Assembly: GCA_003524845.1 (NCBI GenBank)
Contig: DQGR01000092.1
Coordinates: 19,305-24,459 of the forward strand
Reading direction: 5' to 3'
From: Patescibacteria group bacterium
GTDB taxonomy: Bacteria; Patescibacteriota; Microgenomatia; UBA10105
Length of the DNA stretch: 5,155 nt
Part shown: piece after piece, positions 1 to 5,155 of the stretch
Layout of the letters: each line of letters opens with the position of its first letter
Numbering within the stretch: position 1 is the stretch's first letter
The notes under the pieces: generated by a model
Databases searched by the model: none
What the model saw: only the letters and a program-made list of their open reading frames with translations
Told to the model about the DNA's origin: nothing
Translations under genes and position numbers: made by a program

Positions 1-2951
1 CGAGCAGCGTGTAACGCCAATTCAATATCTAGAGGTTCCGGATTATCTACTGTCAAATTGTATTTGAGATCTAATCTCAACAACCGTTCAACCTCCACAT
101 CGAGTGGAGATTTTCCCTTATGTTGTAGTTCACCTTCTTCTGCTTTAGTCAAGGCTATATCAGCTAAGTCTTCTTGGAGTTTTATCCGCTCGCTTGGATC
201 TTGTGTGACTAATAGTTTTGCCTCTAAGCTATTTTGTCTGGTTTTTCGTTCCTGAAGTACGCGCCAGCGATCAGCATCAAATTGAACATCTTCTGCCCAA
301 AGCACAACTCCAGAATCAAGATCATTTTTTTCTTGCAGAAGCCGTAGGTATTCTCGAGCCTCATCTTTTGTAAATGGGCGATCTTTTAATGTTCCCTGTA
401 ATTTATTTATTCTTTCAAATCGTTCAGTTTCGTTTAAAATTCCAAGCTTAGAATTGCCTTTTTGCAACTCATTGAAACGCATTCTTTTATGCATCTGAAG
501 ATTTCGAGTAGCCTCCTCATACAAACTAATCGCCCTTGGTGCAAATCGATTCACCTTAACCAAATAGGAATACTCGTCAGGAGAAACAATTAAGGCTTTT
601 AACTGATCCTCTTCTCCAACCGGTTCATGTAAAAGCACCTTGATCCGGTGATGAAGACCTGGTCTGATATCAAGATGCATCCTAAATGTTTGCTCTATGT
701 TTAATGCATTTTCCTTATGCTTCCAGCGTATAATATCCCAGATTTCTTCCAATTTTGATAATTCAGTAAGGCTAAACTGCATATCTTGACGTGGCATGCT
801 TTCTTTTGTTCGGACAAGATTCCAGAATAGTTTCACTATTCCTATGTCTCCTTCTTCTACTAGTTTTGCCTCTTCTGGAGAAAAATAACGAAGGTGGATA
901 CTCTCACGTCCTGGTTCTATATATTTTCTTCCTTCTTTATCGACTGGCCAATCAGGTATATTCTTCCAGTGTATTTCAGTTGCGACATAACCTGATTGTC
1001 CTTTATCTGCTGTTTTAGTTAAAAACCTTATATATTTTTCGTATTTTCCAAAACTAAAGTCCTCTAGTTGTTGAAGATCTCTCAAAGCTGTTTCTGCCCA
1101 AAAAGAACCAAACTTTTCCTCAAACTCTTTTTCATTTCTAATGTAAAGATCAACTTTTCCACTTATATCTTTTACAGTCTCCTCTGCTGAATCCAAATCA
1201 GAATAATCATCTTTTATTTGTTGTTGTAAGTCTTTTGCAGCTCTTATTTTATCTTTTTCGCTTTTTGACTTTCTTTCTTCACTGGTTAACGGTTGAGCAG
1301 TTTCTGATGTTTTGTAAGTTTTGTATTGGTTTTCAAATCGATCTATATAATTTTTGGTTACAAGTTTTTCATCCGTATTTGTTGTTTCCATCACGGAACT
1401 TAGGTTTTTAATTACACCTTCTACGATTTCCCTTTTACCTCGTGTTTGTTCTGGTGCACGTGCCCAATCGGCAAAAATTTTAGTTACTTCTGGATTCTCC
1501 GGGGCTTCACCATCCAAAACTGTTCGCACGTCCAGATTCTTTACCATCAGGTGTCGCAGAGGAATTCTGTCCTTGTGTTCCACCTCTAGTGCATCAACAA
1601 CCTGTTTTGTTTCATCTGTTTTTGGCAATTCATCTTTTTTAAGTTTTGCTTTCATATTGTCAACTACTTCCCTCACCTGACCTGAATTTTCTCTCTGCTC
1701 GCTGCTGAGGGAGGCAAACGAGACCAACTCCTTAGCCAAATCGTTATCCTCAGGAATATTCCCGCCAAAGGCAACCCCAATTTTTGCGTCACGCTGCACA
1801 TACTGACGTAACAGCTCCTGATTTTTATGACCAATAAGAGTTACTGCTTCAGCACTATGCTCAGGCCGAATAACCTCATTAGCCACCAGACTCTCAATTC
1901 CATCCGTTCTTTGATTCACAACTTGCGGGATATTTGAGTCTTCGGGTAAAGGTTGTGTCCACTGATTTAATTCTTCAACCAAAGGTTTAGAATAAACAGT
2001 ATCGTACCCAACTACTTTACGCAGGTTTGCATCTGTTGCCAATTTTTCTTCCAAAGGCCGGCGCTCCTCGATATGAAATCTGGCTGATTCGGCGACTTGT
2101 TGAGCATTTCGAGTATTTACAATGTCAGCGCCTCGATCCTGCACTGTTTGTTGGAGCGAACTTCTCAATTCTTCCTGTTTCTCCAAGGTTTTTCGCTCTT
2201 CAACCGGAGTTGATTGCACCCATTCTGTGGTTTTTTGTAAAATTTGCGGGTCTTCTGGAGTAACTCCATCCAAGAGCAAATATGTACTTTCATCAGCAAT
2301 AATTGCTCCCCGAACTATCTGCTCTTGTTGGTCGTAGACATTTCTTTCCTGTGTTAAAACTTCGATAACTTTTTTTACCGCATCTTGCTTTTGCTGCTGT
2401 TCTGCGGGTGAAGCTGCTTGCGCTTGAATCTCATCATTTATAACTTGTTGTAAAGCTTGCTCGGTATTTGTAGTAATTTGTACCCGCTCGGCATCAGGAA
2501 ATGACATGGCATAAATATCGCGAACCAGTGGCTTGAGTTGATCTAACTCAGTTGGACTATTAGCATAGAGAGTGGCCACGTCAGCCACAATATTGAGTGC
2601 CTCCTGCTTATTTATTTGTTCAGTTGCTGCTAACCTTTTTATCTCTTTGAGTTGAGTAACCACCTCATTAAAATTATTCGCTTCAACTGCCTGAGCCACT
2701 GCTTCAACTCGCGGCTTGGTTTCGTTTGAGGTTGGGATATTTAATCGCGTGCGGACATGGTCGTGCGGATCGACATTTGGCTGCTTAGCTTCCTTGGGTG
2801 GTAGCGAAGCTTCATTTCGCTTAGCTCTATCTTGAAATCTGCGTTCCCGTGGTCGGGTTGGTTGAGTTTCTATCACAGGTTTAAATAACTGTTTTCCAGC
2901 CTCAATTAATGCCCCGACTCTCCCTTTTTTCTTATCAGCTTCAGTTGCCAT
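1..2951 (-). CDS. Giant helical-repeat protein of unknown function (N-terminal 983 codons, partial)
   Basis: I do not recognise this protein. The frame opens at the ATG whose A is base 2951 and stays open for 983 codons to the left edge, with no in-frame stop on a codon-by-codon check, so the C-terminus is missing. It has no signal peptide or membrane segment and is probably cytoplasmic. Residues 1-75 are basic and Pro-containing, probably disordered (PTRPRERRFQDRAKR at 31-45). Residues about 110-525 are Gln/Glu-rich helices built from diverged repeats of roughly 84 residues. Residues about 545-600 are a Lys/Glu/Asp linker, and from about 610 the chain is richer in Trp, Tyr, Phe and His (HWKNIPDWP from 661, MHLDIRPGLHHRIKVLLHEP near 758), suggesting a folded domain. 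No catalytic motif was found. The start follows a 99-base gap after the Ser-rich-tail gene and has no Shine-Dalgarno. A structural or scaffolding role is possible but is a guess. The open frame is certain; the function is unknown. Confidence 0.9.
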   Translation of the reverse strand, partial: MATEADKKKGRVGALIEAGKQLFKPVIETQPTRPRERRFQDRAKRNEASLPPKEAKQPNVDPHDHVRTRLNIPTSNETKPRVEAVAQAVEANNFNEVVTQLKEIKRLAATEQINKQEALNIVADVATLYANSPTELDQLKPLVRDIYAMSFPDAERVQITTNTEQALQQVINDEIQAQAASPAEQQQKQDAVKKVIEVLTQERNVYDQQEQIVRGAIIADESTYLLLDGVTPEDPQILQKTTEWVQSTPVEERKTLEKQEELRSSLQQTVQDRGADIVNTRNAQQVAESARFHIEERRPLEEKLATDANLRKVVGYDTVYSKPLVEELNQWTQPLPEDSNIPQVVNQRTDGIESLVANEVIRPEHSAEAVTLIGHKNQELLRQYVQRDAKIGVAFGGNIPEDNDLAKELVSFASLSSEQRENSGQVREVVDNMKAKLKKDELPKTDETKQVVDALEVEHKDRIPLRHLMVKNLDVRTVLDGEAPENPEVTKIFADWARAPEQTRGKREIVEGVIKNLSSVMETTNTDEKLVTKNYIDRFENQYKTYKTSETAQPLTSEERKSKSEKDKIRAAKDLQQQIKDDYSDLDSAEETVKDISGKVDLYIRNEKEFEEKFGSFWAETALRDLQQLEDFSFGKYEKYIRFLTKTADKGQSGYVATEIHWKNIPDWPVDKEGRKYIEPGRESIHLRYFSPEEAKLVEEGDIGIVKLFWNLVRTKESMPRQDMQFSLTELSKLEEIWDIIRWKHKENALNIEQTFRMHLDIRPGLHHRIKVLLHEPVGEEDQLKALIVSPDEYSYLVKVNRFAPRAISLYEEATRNLQMHKRMRFNELQKGNSKLGILNETERFERINKLQGTLKDRPFTKDEAREYLRLLQEKNDLDSGVVLWAEDVQFDADRWRVLQERKTRQNSLEAKLLVTQDPSERIKLQEDLADIALTKAEEGELQHKGKSPLDVEVERLLRLDLKYNLTVDNPEPLDIELALHAA
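1377..2624 (-). repeat. Diverged ~84-residue protein repeats inside the giant ORF
   Basis: Aligning the translation by eye shows at least five units. Each is a helix with Arg and hydrophobic residues, a turn resembling LDGxxPEDP, a second helix ending in an aromatic residue, then a short Ser/Thr/Pro-Glu segment. The aromatic anchors are Y147, W244, W331, F412 and W496, spaced 97, 87, 81 and 84 residues apart. The clearest units are LDGVTPEDPQILQKTTEWVQ (227-246), GGNIPEDNDLAKELVSFASL (396-415) and LDGEAPENPEVTKIFADWAR (479-498). Their PE dipeptides begin at residues 232, 400 and 484, exactly 168 and 84 residues apart. The first (147) and third (331) units are more degenerate. The repeat is visible at protein level only; I saw no DNA-level repetition, so the duplications are old. 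Boundaries are approximate. Confidence 0.6.
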
Positions 2952-2960
2952 AGTAGGTAA

Positions 2961-2969
2961 ATTCTACCA
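2961..2969 (-). promoter_or_regulatory. Candidate extended -10 promoter for the giant ORF
   Basis: On the minus strand this reads TGGTAGAAT, which fits an extended -10 element (TGn followed by a five-of-six match to TATAAT). It ends 9 bases before the ATG at 2951, so transcription would start about 2 bases before the start codon and give a nearly leaderless mRNA. No good -35 box is seen at 16-18 bases. The same stretch holds the inverted repeat GGTA-GAATT-TACC, which might be an operator or chance. The rest of the 2952-3050 gap shows no Shine-Dalgarno, no convincing rho-independent terminator and no small ORF that I can support. Confidence 0.35.
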
Positions 2970-3050
2970 AATCCAAGGGGAAAACAAAAACACCTGTGAA
3001 AAATTAATAACGCTTCTATACCAATTCTACACTAAACAATTCATTTAAAC

Positions 3051-3659
3051 CTATTGATGACAACACTCATCAGAGGTGGATGACGAGGATGAGGAAGAAC
3101 TTCCACTACTATAACGGTATTCCCTAACTGCTAACCGCTGAGGGTTGCGATATGCTTCAAGCAATACGTTTTGAACTAGATCTCTATTTCTCCATTCGTT
3201 TTGACTTAGGTTTATTCCATTAATATTTAATGATAAGTCTTCGGCCGAAACCGTAACTTTTATATAAGAACAATCCTTTTTACCGTCACCTAAACCAAAA
3301 AATGATCTCTGGTAGTCGATCTGTAAAGTATCACTACTAAATAGAAACCTACTTCCCCATACCAACCTGGCTTCACCTGCGCTTTCATTAACACCAAATA
3401 CCCATTTTTTTACATTTCCCTCAAGCAACTCGTTTCCCAGGTTTTTCATTTCGTTAAGAACGCCACTGGTTGTTAAAATCTCAGAGCGTAAAGATCTTCG
3501 CTTCGTCTCTTTTTCTGCTGTTTCACGAGCAAGTTTTGTTTCATTTTCCCGTTGTTCTTGCATTCGTTTCACGTCAGCCTCAAAACGCAACCGCTCTTCT
3601 TCAGCGGTAACGGCCGCTTCTTGTTGCATTTTCCTCTTAAGTTTCTCTTTATAGGACAT
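3051..3659 (-). CDS. Coiled-coil protein with Ser/Thr/Cys-rich tail; candidate TOMM/azole RiPP precursor
   Basis: This is a complete 202-residue ORF with a TAG stop, 36 bases downstream of the SagB gene. I recognise no family. Residues 1-58 are highly charged (Lys/Glu/Arg/Gln) and should form a long helix or coiled coil. Residues about 60-175 alternate hydrophobic and polar residues and look like a compact alpha/beta domain (KKWVFGV at 84-90, YIKVTVSAEDLSLNINGINL at 122-141). Residues 184-202 are SSGSSSSSSSSTSDECCHQ. Cys is almost confined to the tail (C199, C200); the only other one is C120. YcaO and SagB enzymes act on Ser, Thr and Cys, so I infer this is their substrate, with about 180 residues as leader and the tail as core. 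That is much longer than typical short leaders, though long NHLP and Nif11 leaders are known. No GG or other clear cleavage site is seen before the tail. It could instead be an accessory protein with a low-complexity end. The gene is likely real; the role is moderately supported. Confidence 0.8.
   Translation of the reverse strand: MSYKEKLKRKMQQEAAVTAEEERLRFEADVKRMQEQRENETKLARETAEKETKRRSLRSEILTTSGVLNEMKNLGNELLEGNVKKWVFGVNESAGEARLVWGSRFLFSSDTLQIDYQRSFFGLGDGKKDCSYIKVTVSAEDLSLNINGINLSQNEWRNRDLVQNVLLEAYRNPQRLAVREYRYSSGSSSSSSSSTSDECCHQ
3054..3110 (-). other. Putative core peptide: Ser/Thr/Cys-rich C-terminal tail
   Basis: These are codons 184-202 of the 202-residue protein. Of 19 residues, 11 are Ser, one is Thr and two are Cys, so 14 could in principle be cyclised to oxazole or thiazole rings; the others are Gly, Asp, Glu, His and Gln. 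The run of eight Ser after Gly186 uses AGT, TCT, TCC, TCA, TCC, TCG, TCA and TCC. With the other three Ser codons, five of the six Ser codons appear. A recently slipped microsatellite would repeat one codon, so the tract looks kept at protein level. Modification is inferred from the neighbouring YcaO and SagB genes, not seen. Confidence 0.5.
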
Positions 3660-3667
3660 ATAAGTTA

Positions 3668-3680
3668 GTTTATTATAAAC
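3668..3680. repeat. 13-bp perfect hyphenated dyad over the -10 box
   Basis: The plus strand reads GTTTAT-T-ATAAAC, two 6-base arms that are exact reverse complements around one central base. It covers the TATAAT -10 hexamer in the gap upstream of the 202-residue gene. A repressor binding here would block that promoter. It is all A/T except the outer G/C pair, so chance is a serious alternative in A+T-rich DNA. Confidence 0.35.
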
Positions 3681-3699
3681 GATTAAGTCAACTTGTTAA
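3672..3699 (-). promoter_or_regulatory. Candidate promoter for the Ser-rich-tail (putative precursor) gene
   Basis: On the minus strand TTAACA (3694-3699, five of six matches to TTGACA) is followed after 16 bases by a perfect TATAAT (3672-3677). The -35 box contains the TAA stop of the SagB gene. The -10 box ends 12 bases before the ATG at 3659, predicting a 5' leader of only about 5 bases and no room for a Shine-Dalgarno; none is visible. A separate promoter would let this gene be expressed above the upstream enzyme genes, as is common for RiPP precursors. TATAAT-like hexamers are frequent in A+T-rich DNA, which limits confidence. Confidence 0.5.
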
Positions 3700-4325
3700 T
3701 TTCCAATCGCCAAATAATACACAGGGTATTCTTCGTTAGGGTTAATGTCCAACAGCTTGCACACAGACGCTTCATTCATTTGGCCTATAGCACAACATCC
3801 CACCTTGTACGCTTGAGCCAACAAGTAAAGATTTTGCCCTATATGCCCCGCCTCAATGAATGGAAAAATTGTTCCTTCTGGTCCATATTTTTCAGTAGTA
3901 CGTTTGTGAATTGCTGTAATAATAAAAATTACTGCCGCGCTACGAAACCACCGCTGGCTTTTCCATATTGGTTCTACCTCACTTTTTAATACAGGCAATA
4001 ACAATATTTCTAGTGCATGTGCACAAAGGTCATAGTGATATAAACCAGGTTTGATATCAATTCCCTGTAGTATTAGCACATAAATTTCCAACGGGTATTT
4101 AGCTCCGGCTGAAGGATACGCCCGTCTAGATTCTTTAGGATTTTTAGATACCATGGTCAACCCTGAAGAATAGTAAAGTAATCCTGATAATAGACTTAAA
4201 TTAATAGGCTTTTTTGAAAAATTCCGATATGATTTGCGAGAAAGTAATGTTGTTTGCAACTCAACACCACATTTAGGAGGTGGTGGCAAGATTAATTGTT
4301 CTAATCGACTATAAGTTTTATACAT
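3696..4325 (-). CDS. SagB/ThcOx-family FMN-dependent azoline dehydrogenase
   Basis: This is a complete 209-residue nitroreductase-fold protein of the SagB/ThcOx branch (related to SagB and McbC), which uses FMN to oxidise azolines made by a YcaO cyclodehydratase to thiazoles or oxazoles. Motifs in order are RKSYRNF at 30-36 (N-terminal Arg/Ser FMN-contact motif), RAYPSAGAKYPLEIY at 68-82 (a hallmark of the family), GLYHYD at 94-99, KYG at 146-148 followed by EAGHIGQNLYLLA at 158-170, and VGCCAIG at 175-181 with the terminal YYLAIG strand. The K146-Y147 pair matches the catalytic Lys-Tyr motif described for TOMM dehydrogenases. The usual RGYR after KYG is replaced by EGTIF. At 209 residues it is a compact, single-domain member with no extra N-terminal domain. 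It starts 2 bases after the YcaO stop, so the two are almost certainly cotranscribed and probably translationally coupled; no clear Shine-Dalgarno precedes its ATG. The family call is firm; activity on an azoline peptide is inferred from the neighbour. Confidence 0.93.
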   Translation of the reverse strand: MYKTYSRLEQLILPPPPKCGVELQTTLLSRKSYRNFSKKPINLSLLSGLLYYSSGLTMVSKNPKESRRAYPSAGAKYPLEIYVLILQGIDIKPGLYHYDLCAHALEILLLPVLKSEVEPIWKSQRWFRSAAVIFIITAIHKRTTEKYGPEGTIFPFIEAGHIGQNLYLLAQAYKVGCCAIGQMNEASVCKLLDINPNEEYPVYYLAIGN

Positions 4326-4327
4326 AA

Positions 4328-5155
4328 TTAAAACGGGTGAATGGAAAACTCATGCACATTTTTAAATAAACCTGCAGAATATCCAAGTCGGGAAGGTACT
4401 TCATAAAGTCGTTTAATACCTTCGTACCTGAAACGCTCATCTCTCCAGAGTGGCACCATCTCCGGAATTAACACTTTAACCACACAAAACCCTAACTCCC
4501 TAACTTGTGGAATAGTAACATCAACAAAAATAACCTCACAATTTTTTTCTTTAAGCTCCTTCACTAAAAAAGCAACTTTTTTTTCATCAGAATCATCAGA
4601 ATTGTTTATTAAACTATCAACAGCGACTGTTTTATCACTTATAAACGACATAGCCCTTTCAATCATATGAGGAGCAGACCACCACAATTGTTTATTGAGT
4701 AAAAACCAGTCTAGAGAACTTTTTTCAGGCATAGGTAGAGGTTTCTCACGATAAAATCTGTCTCTCGTAGCAATGTGTCTTCGTAACGCCTCGAGTGTCG
4801 CGGATTTGATGGCTTTTTCTGGCTCCAGCCTTCCACTAATTCCAGCGCTTACCGCAGGTCCACTACCAGTTCTATCAAAAATTAAACAAGCAAATGTATA
4901 AACAGGAAAGTCTAGTTGAGTACTAATCACATTTAACTCTAAACTGTAACGCTCTATTCTACGTTTCATTTCAGCCAGGAACTTATTTGGGACAATGTCA
5001 ACCTTAGGCTTTGGAATATCGTTTACAAACGAAATCATGTACGCATCTCTCTCAATAATTTCACACATACCCCGGTATAGGGCAAAAAAACTATTTGGTC
5101 CACATGCCGCTCCGGTGCTGATGTTAAAACGAATTATTGGCTCATGATAATCTTT
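4328..5155 (-). CDS. YcaO-domain cyclodehydratase, C-terminal part (partial at right edge)
   Basis: The frame is open to the right edge, giving 275 residues and a TAA stop; YcaO proteins of this type usually have about 380-450, so the N-terminal part lies outside. The first ATG in the window (5068) is internal, because the residues before it, STGAACGPNSFFALYRGMCE (bases 5060-5119), belong to the conserved YcaO nucleotide-binding segment. EIIER (5048-5062) is the ExxER Mg/ATP-binding motif. SAGISGRLEPEKAIKSATLE further on is the second conserved block. YcaO enzymes phosphorylate the peptide amide while a Cys, Ser or Thr side chain attacks it, giving an azoline; other YcaOs make thioamides or amidines. 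The adjacent SagB gene argues for azoline chemistry. The protein ends IHPF, one residue short of the HPFP-type Pro-rich end typical of TOMM cyclodehydratases. The partner E1-like/ThiF-like or RRE domain, needed by many members, is not visible and could be fused N-terminally or encoded further right. Confidence 0.93.
   Translation of the reverse strand, partial: KDYHEPIIRFNISTGAACGPNSFFALYRGMCEIIERDAYMISFVNDIPKPKVDIVPNKFLAEMKRRIERYSLELNVISTQLDFPVYTFACLIFDRTGSGPAVSAGISGRLEPEKAIKSATLEALRRHIATRDRFYREKPLPMPEKSSLDWFLLNKQLWWSAPHMIERAMSFISDKTVAVDSLINNSDDSDEKKVAFLVKELKEKNCEVIFVDVTIPQVRELGFCVVKVLIPEMVPLWRDERFRYEGIKRLYEVPSRLGYSAGLFKNVHEFSIHPF
4585..4602. repeat. Two tandem 9-bp copies (CATCAGAAT) inside the YcaO gene
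   Basis: Two perfect adjacent 9-base copies, next to a run of eight T (4577-4584), encode an acidic loop reading NNSDDSDEKK on the minus strand. The unit is three codons, so gain or loss keeps the frame. It lies in a poorly conserved stretch between core YcaO blocks, probably a surface loop, and is likely a small slippage duplication with no special role. Confidence 0.55.

Noticed and set aside
58..255. Plus-strand ORF of 65 codons
   Set aside because: It lies wholly opposite the giant minus-strand frame, has no start signal, and its Ser/Leu-rich composition is what antisense of a Lys/Glu/Gln-rich gene gives.
791..1018. Plus-strand ORF of 75 codons resembling a hydrophobic membrane peptide
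   Set aside because: It is antisense to the giant ORF. The apparent Leu/Phe-rich segments are the complement of Glu/Lys codons, so the membrane-like look is an artefact.
1354..1680. Plus-strand ORF of 108 codons
   Set aside because: It is antisense to the giant ORF, with Ser/Thr/Phe-rich low complexity, no recognisable domain and no ribosome-binding site.
2027..2337. Two overlapping plus-strand ORFs (78 and 71 codons)
   Set aside because: Both lie opposite the repeat region of the giant ORF in different frames and neither resembles a protein family.
2985..3010. Short inverted repeat CAC-AG-GTG flanked by A/T runs as a terminator downstream of the 202-residue gene
   Set aside because: The stem is only 3 base pairs, too weak for a rho-independent terminator despite the T-rich stretch after it.
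3677..3691. TTGACT on the minus strand as a -35 box for the TATAAT at 3672-3677
   Set aside because: It is only 8 bases from the -10 hexamer, far too close; TTAACA at 16 bases fits better.
3693..3989. Plus-strand ORF of 98 codons
   Set aside because: It is antisense to the well-supported SagB gene, whose motifs account for the sequence.
4577..5090. Homopolymer runs in the YcaO gene (eight T at 4577-4584, seven A at 5084-5090) as frameshift sites
   Set aside because: The YcaO motifs continue in one frame through both runs and the protein ends with a family-like IHPF, so no frameshift is needed.

Overview
The window is an A+T-rich bacterial segment in which every supportable gene lies on the minus strand. 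Reading 5'->3' on that strand (right to left) the order is: the C-terminal part of a YcaO-domain protein that runs off the right edge; a complete SagB/ThcOx-type FMN dehydrogenase; a complete 202-residue protein with a coiled-coil N-terminus and a Ser/Thr/Cys-rich tail; and the first 983 codons of a very large, Gln/Glu/Lys-rich helical protein that runs off the left edge. No tRNA, rRNA, CRISPR array, insertion sequence or plus-strand gene was seen.

The right half (about 3051-5155) looks like part of a thiazole/oxazole-modified peptide (TOMM, or linear azol(in)e-containing peptide) RiPP locus. YcaO enzymes use ATP to cyclise Cys/Ser/Thr side chains onto the peptide backbone, giving azolines, and SagB-type dehydrogenases oxidise azolines to azoles. 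The two genes are 2 bases apart. The next gene ends in SSGSSSSSSSSTSDECCHQ, in which 14 of 19 residues are Ser, Thr or Cys, the residues this enzyme pair modifies. I propose it as the substrate, an unusually long precursor of about 180 leader residues plus a short C-terminal core. This is inference: the leader matches no precursor family I recognise, and no E1-like/ThiF-like partner, RRE domain, protease or transporter is visible in the window.

The left half (1-2951) is one uninterrupted open frame that I checked codon by codon. It lacks a signal peptide and any recognisable enzyme motif. It has a basic, Pro-containing N-terminus, then at least five diverged helical repeats of about 84 residues, a charged linker, and a more globular C-terminal part. 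The repeat is a pattern I found by eye, and I do not know the protein's function.

None of the three visible start codons has a convincing Shine-Dalgarno sequence. Two have -10-like hexamers only 9-12 bases upstream, which suggests leaderless or near-leaderless transcripts. The A+T richness, the giant uncharacterised Gln/Glu-rich protein and the absence of ribosome-binding sites would fit a candidate-phyla-radiation (Patescibacteria) bacterium, but this is a low-confidence impression and no marker gene in the window settles it.
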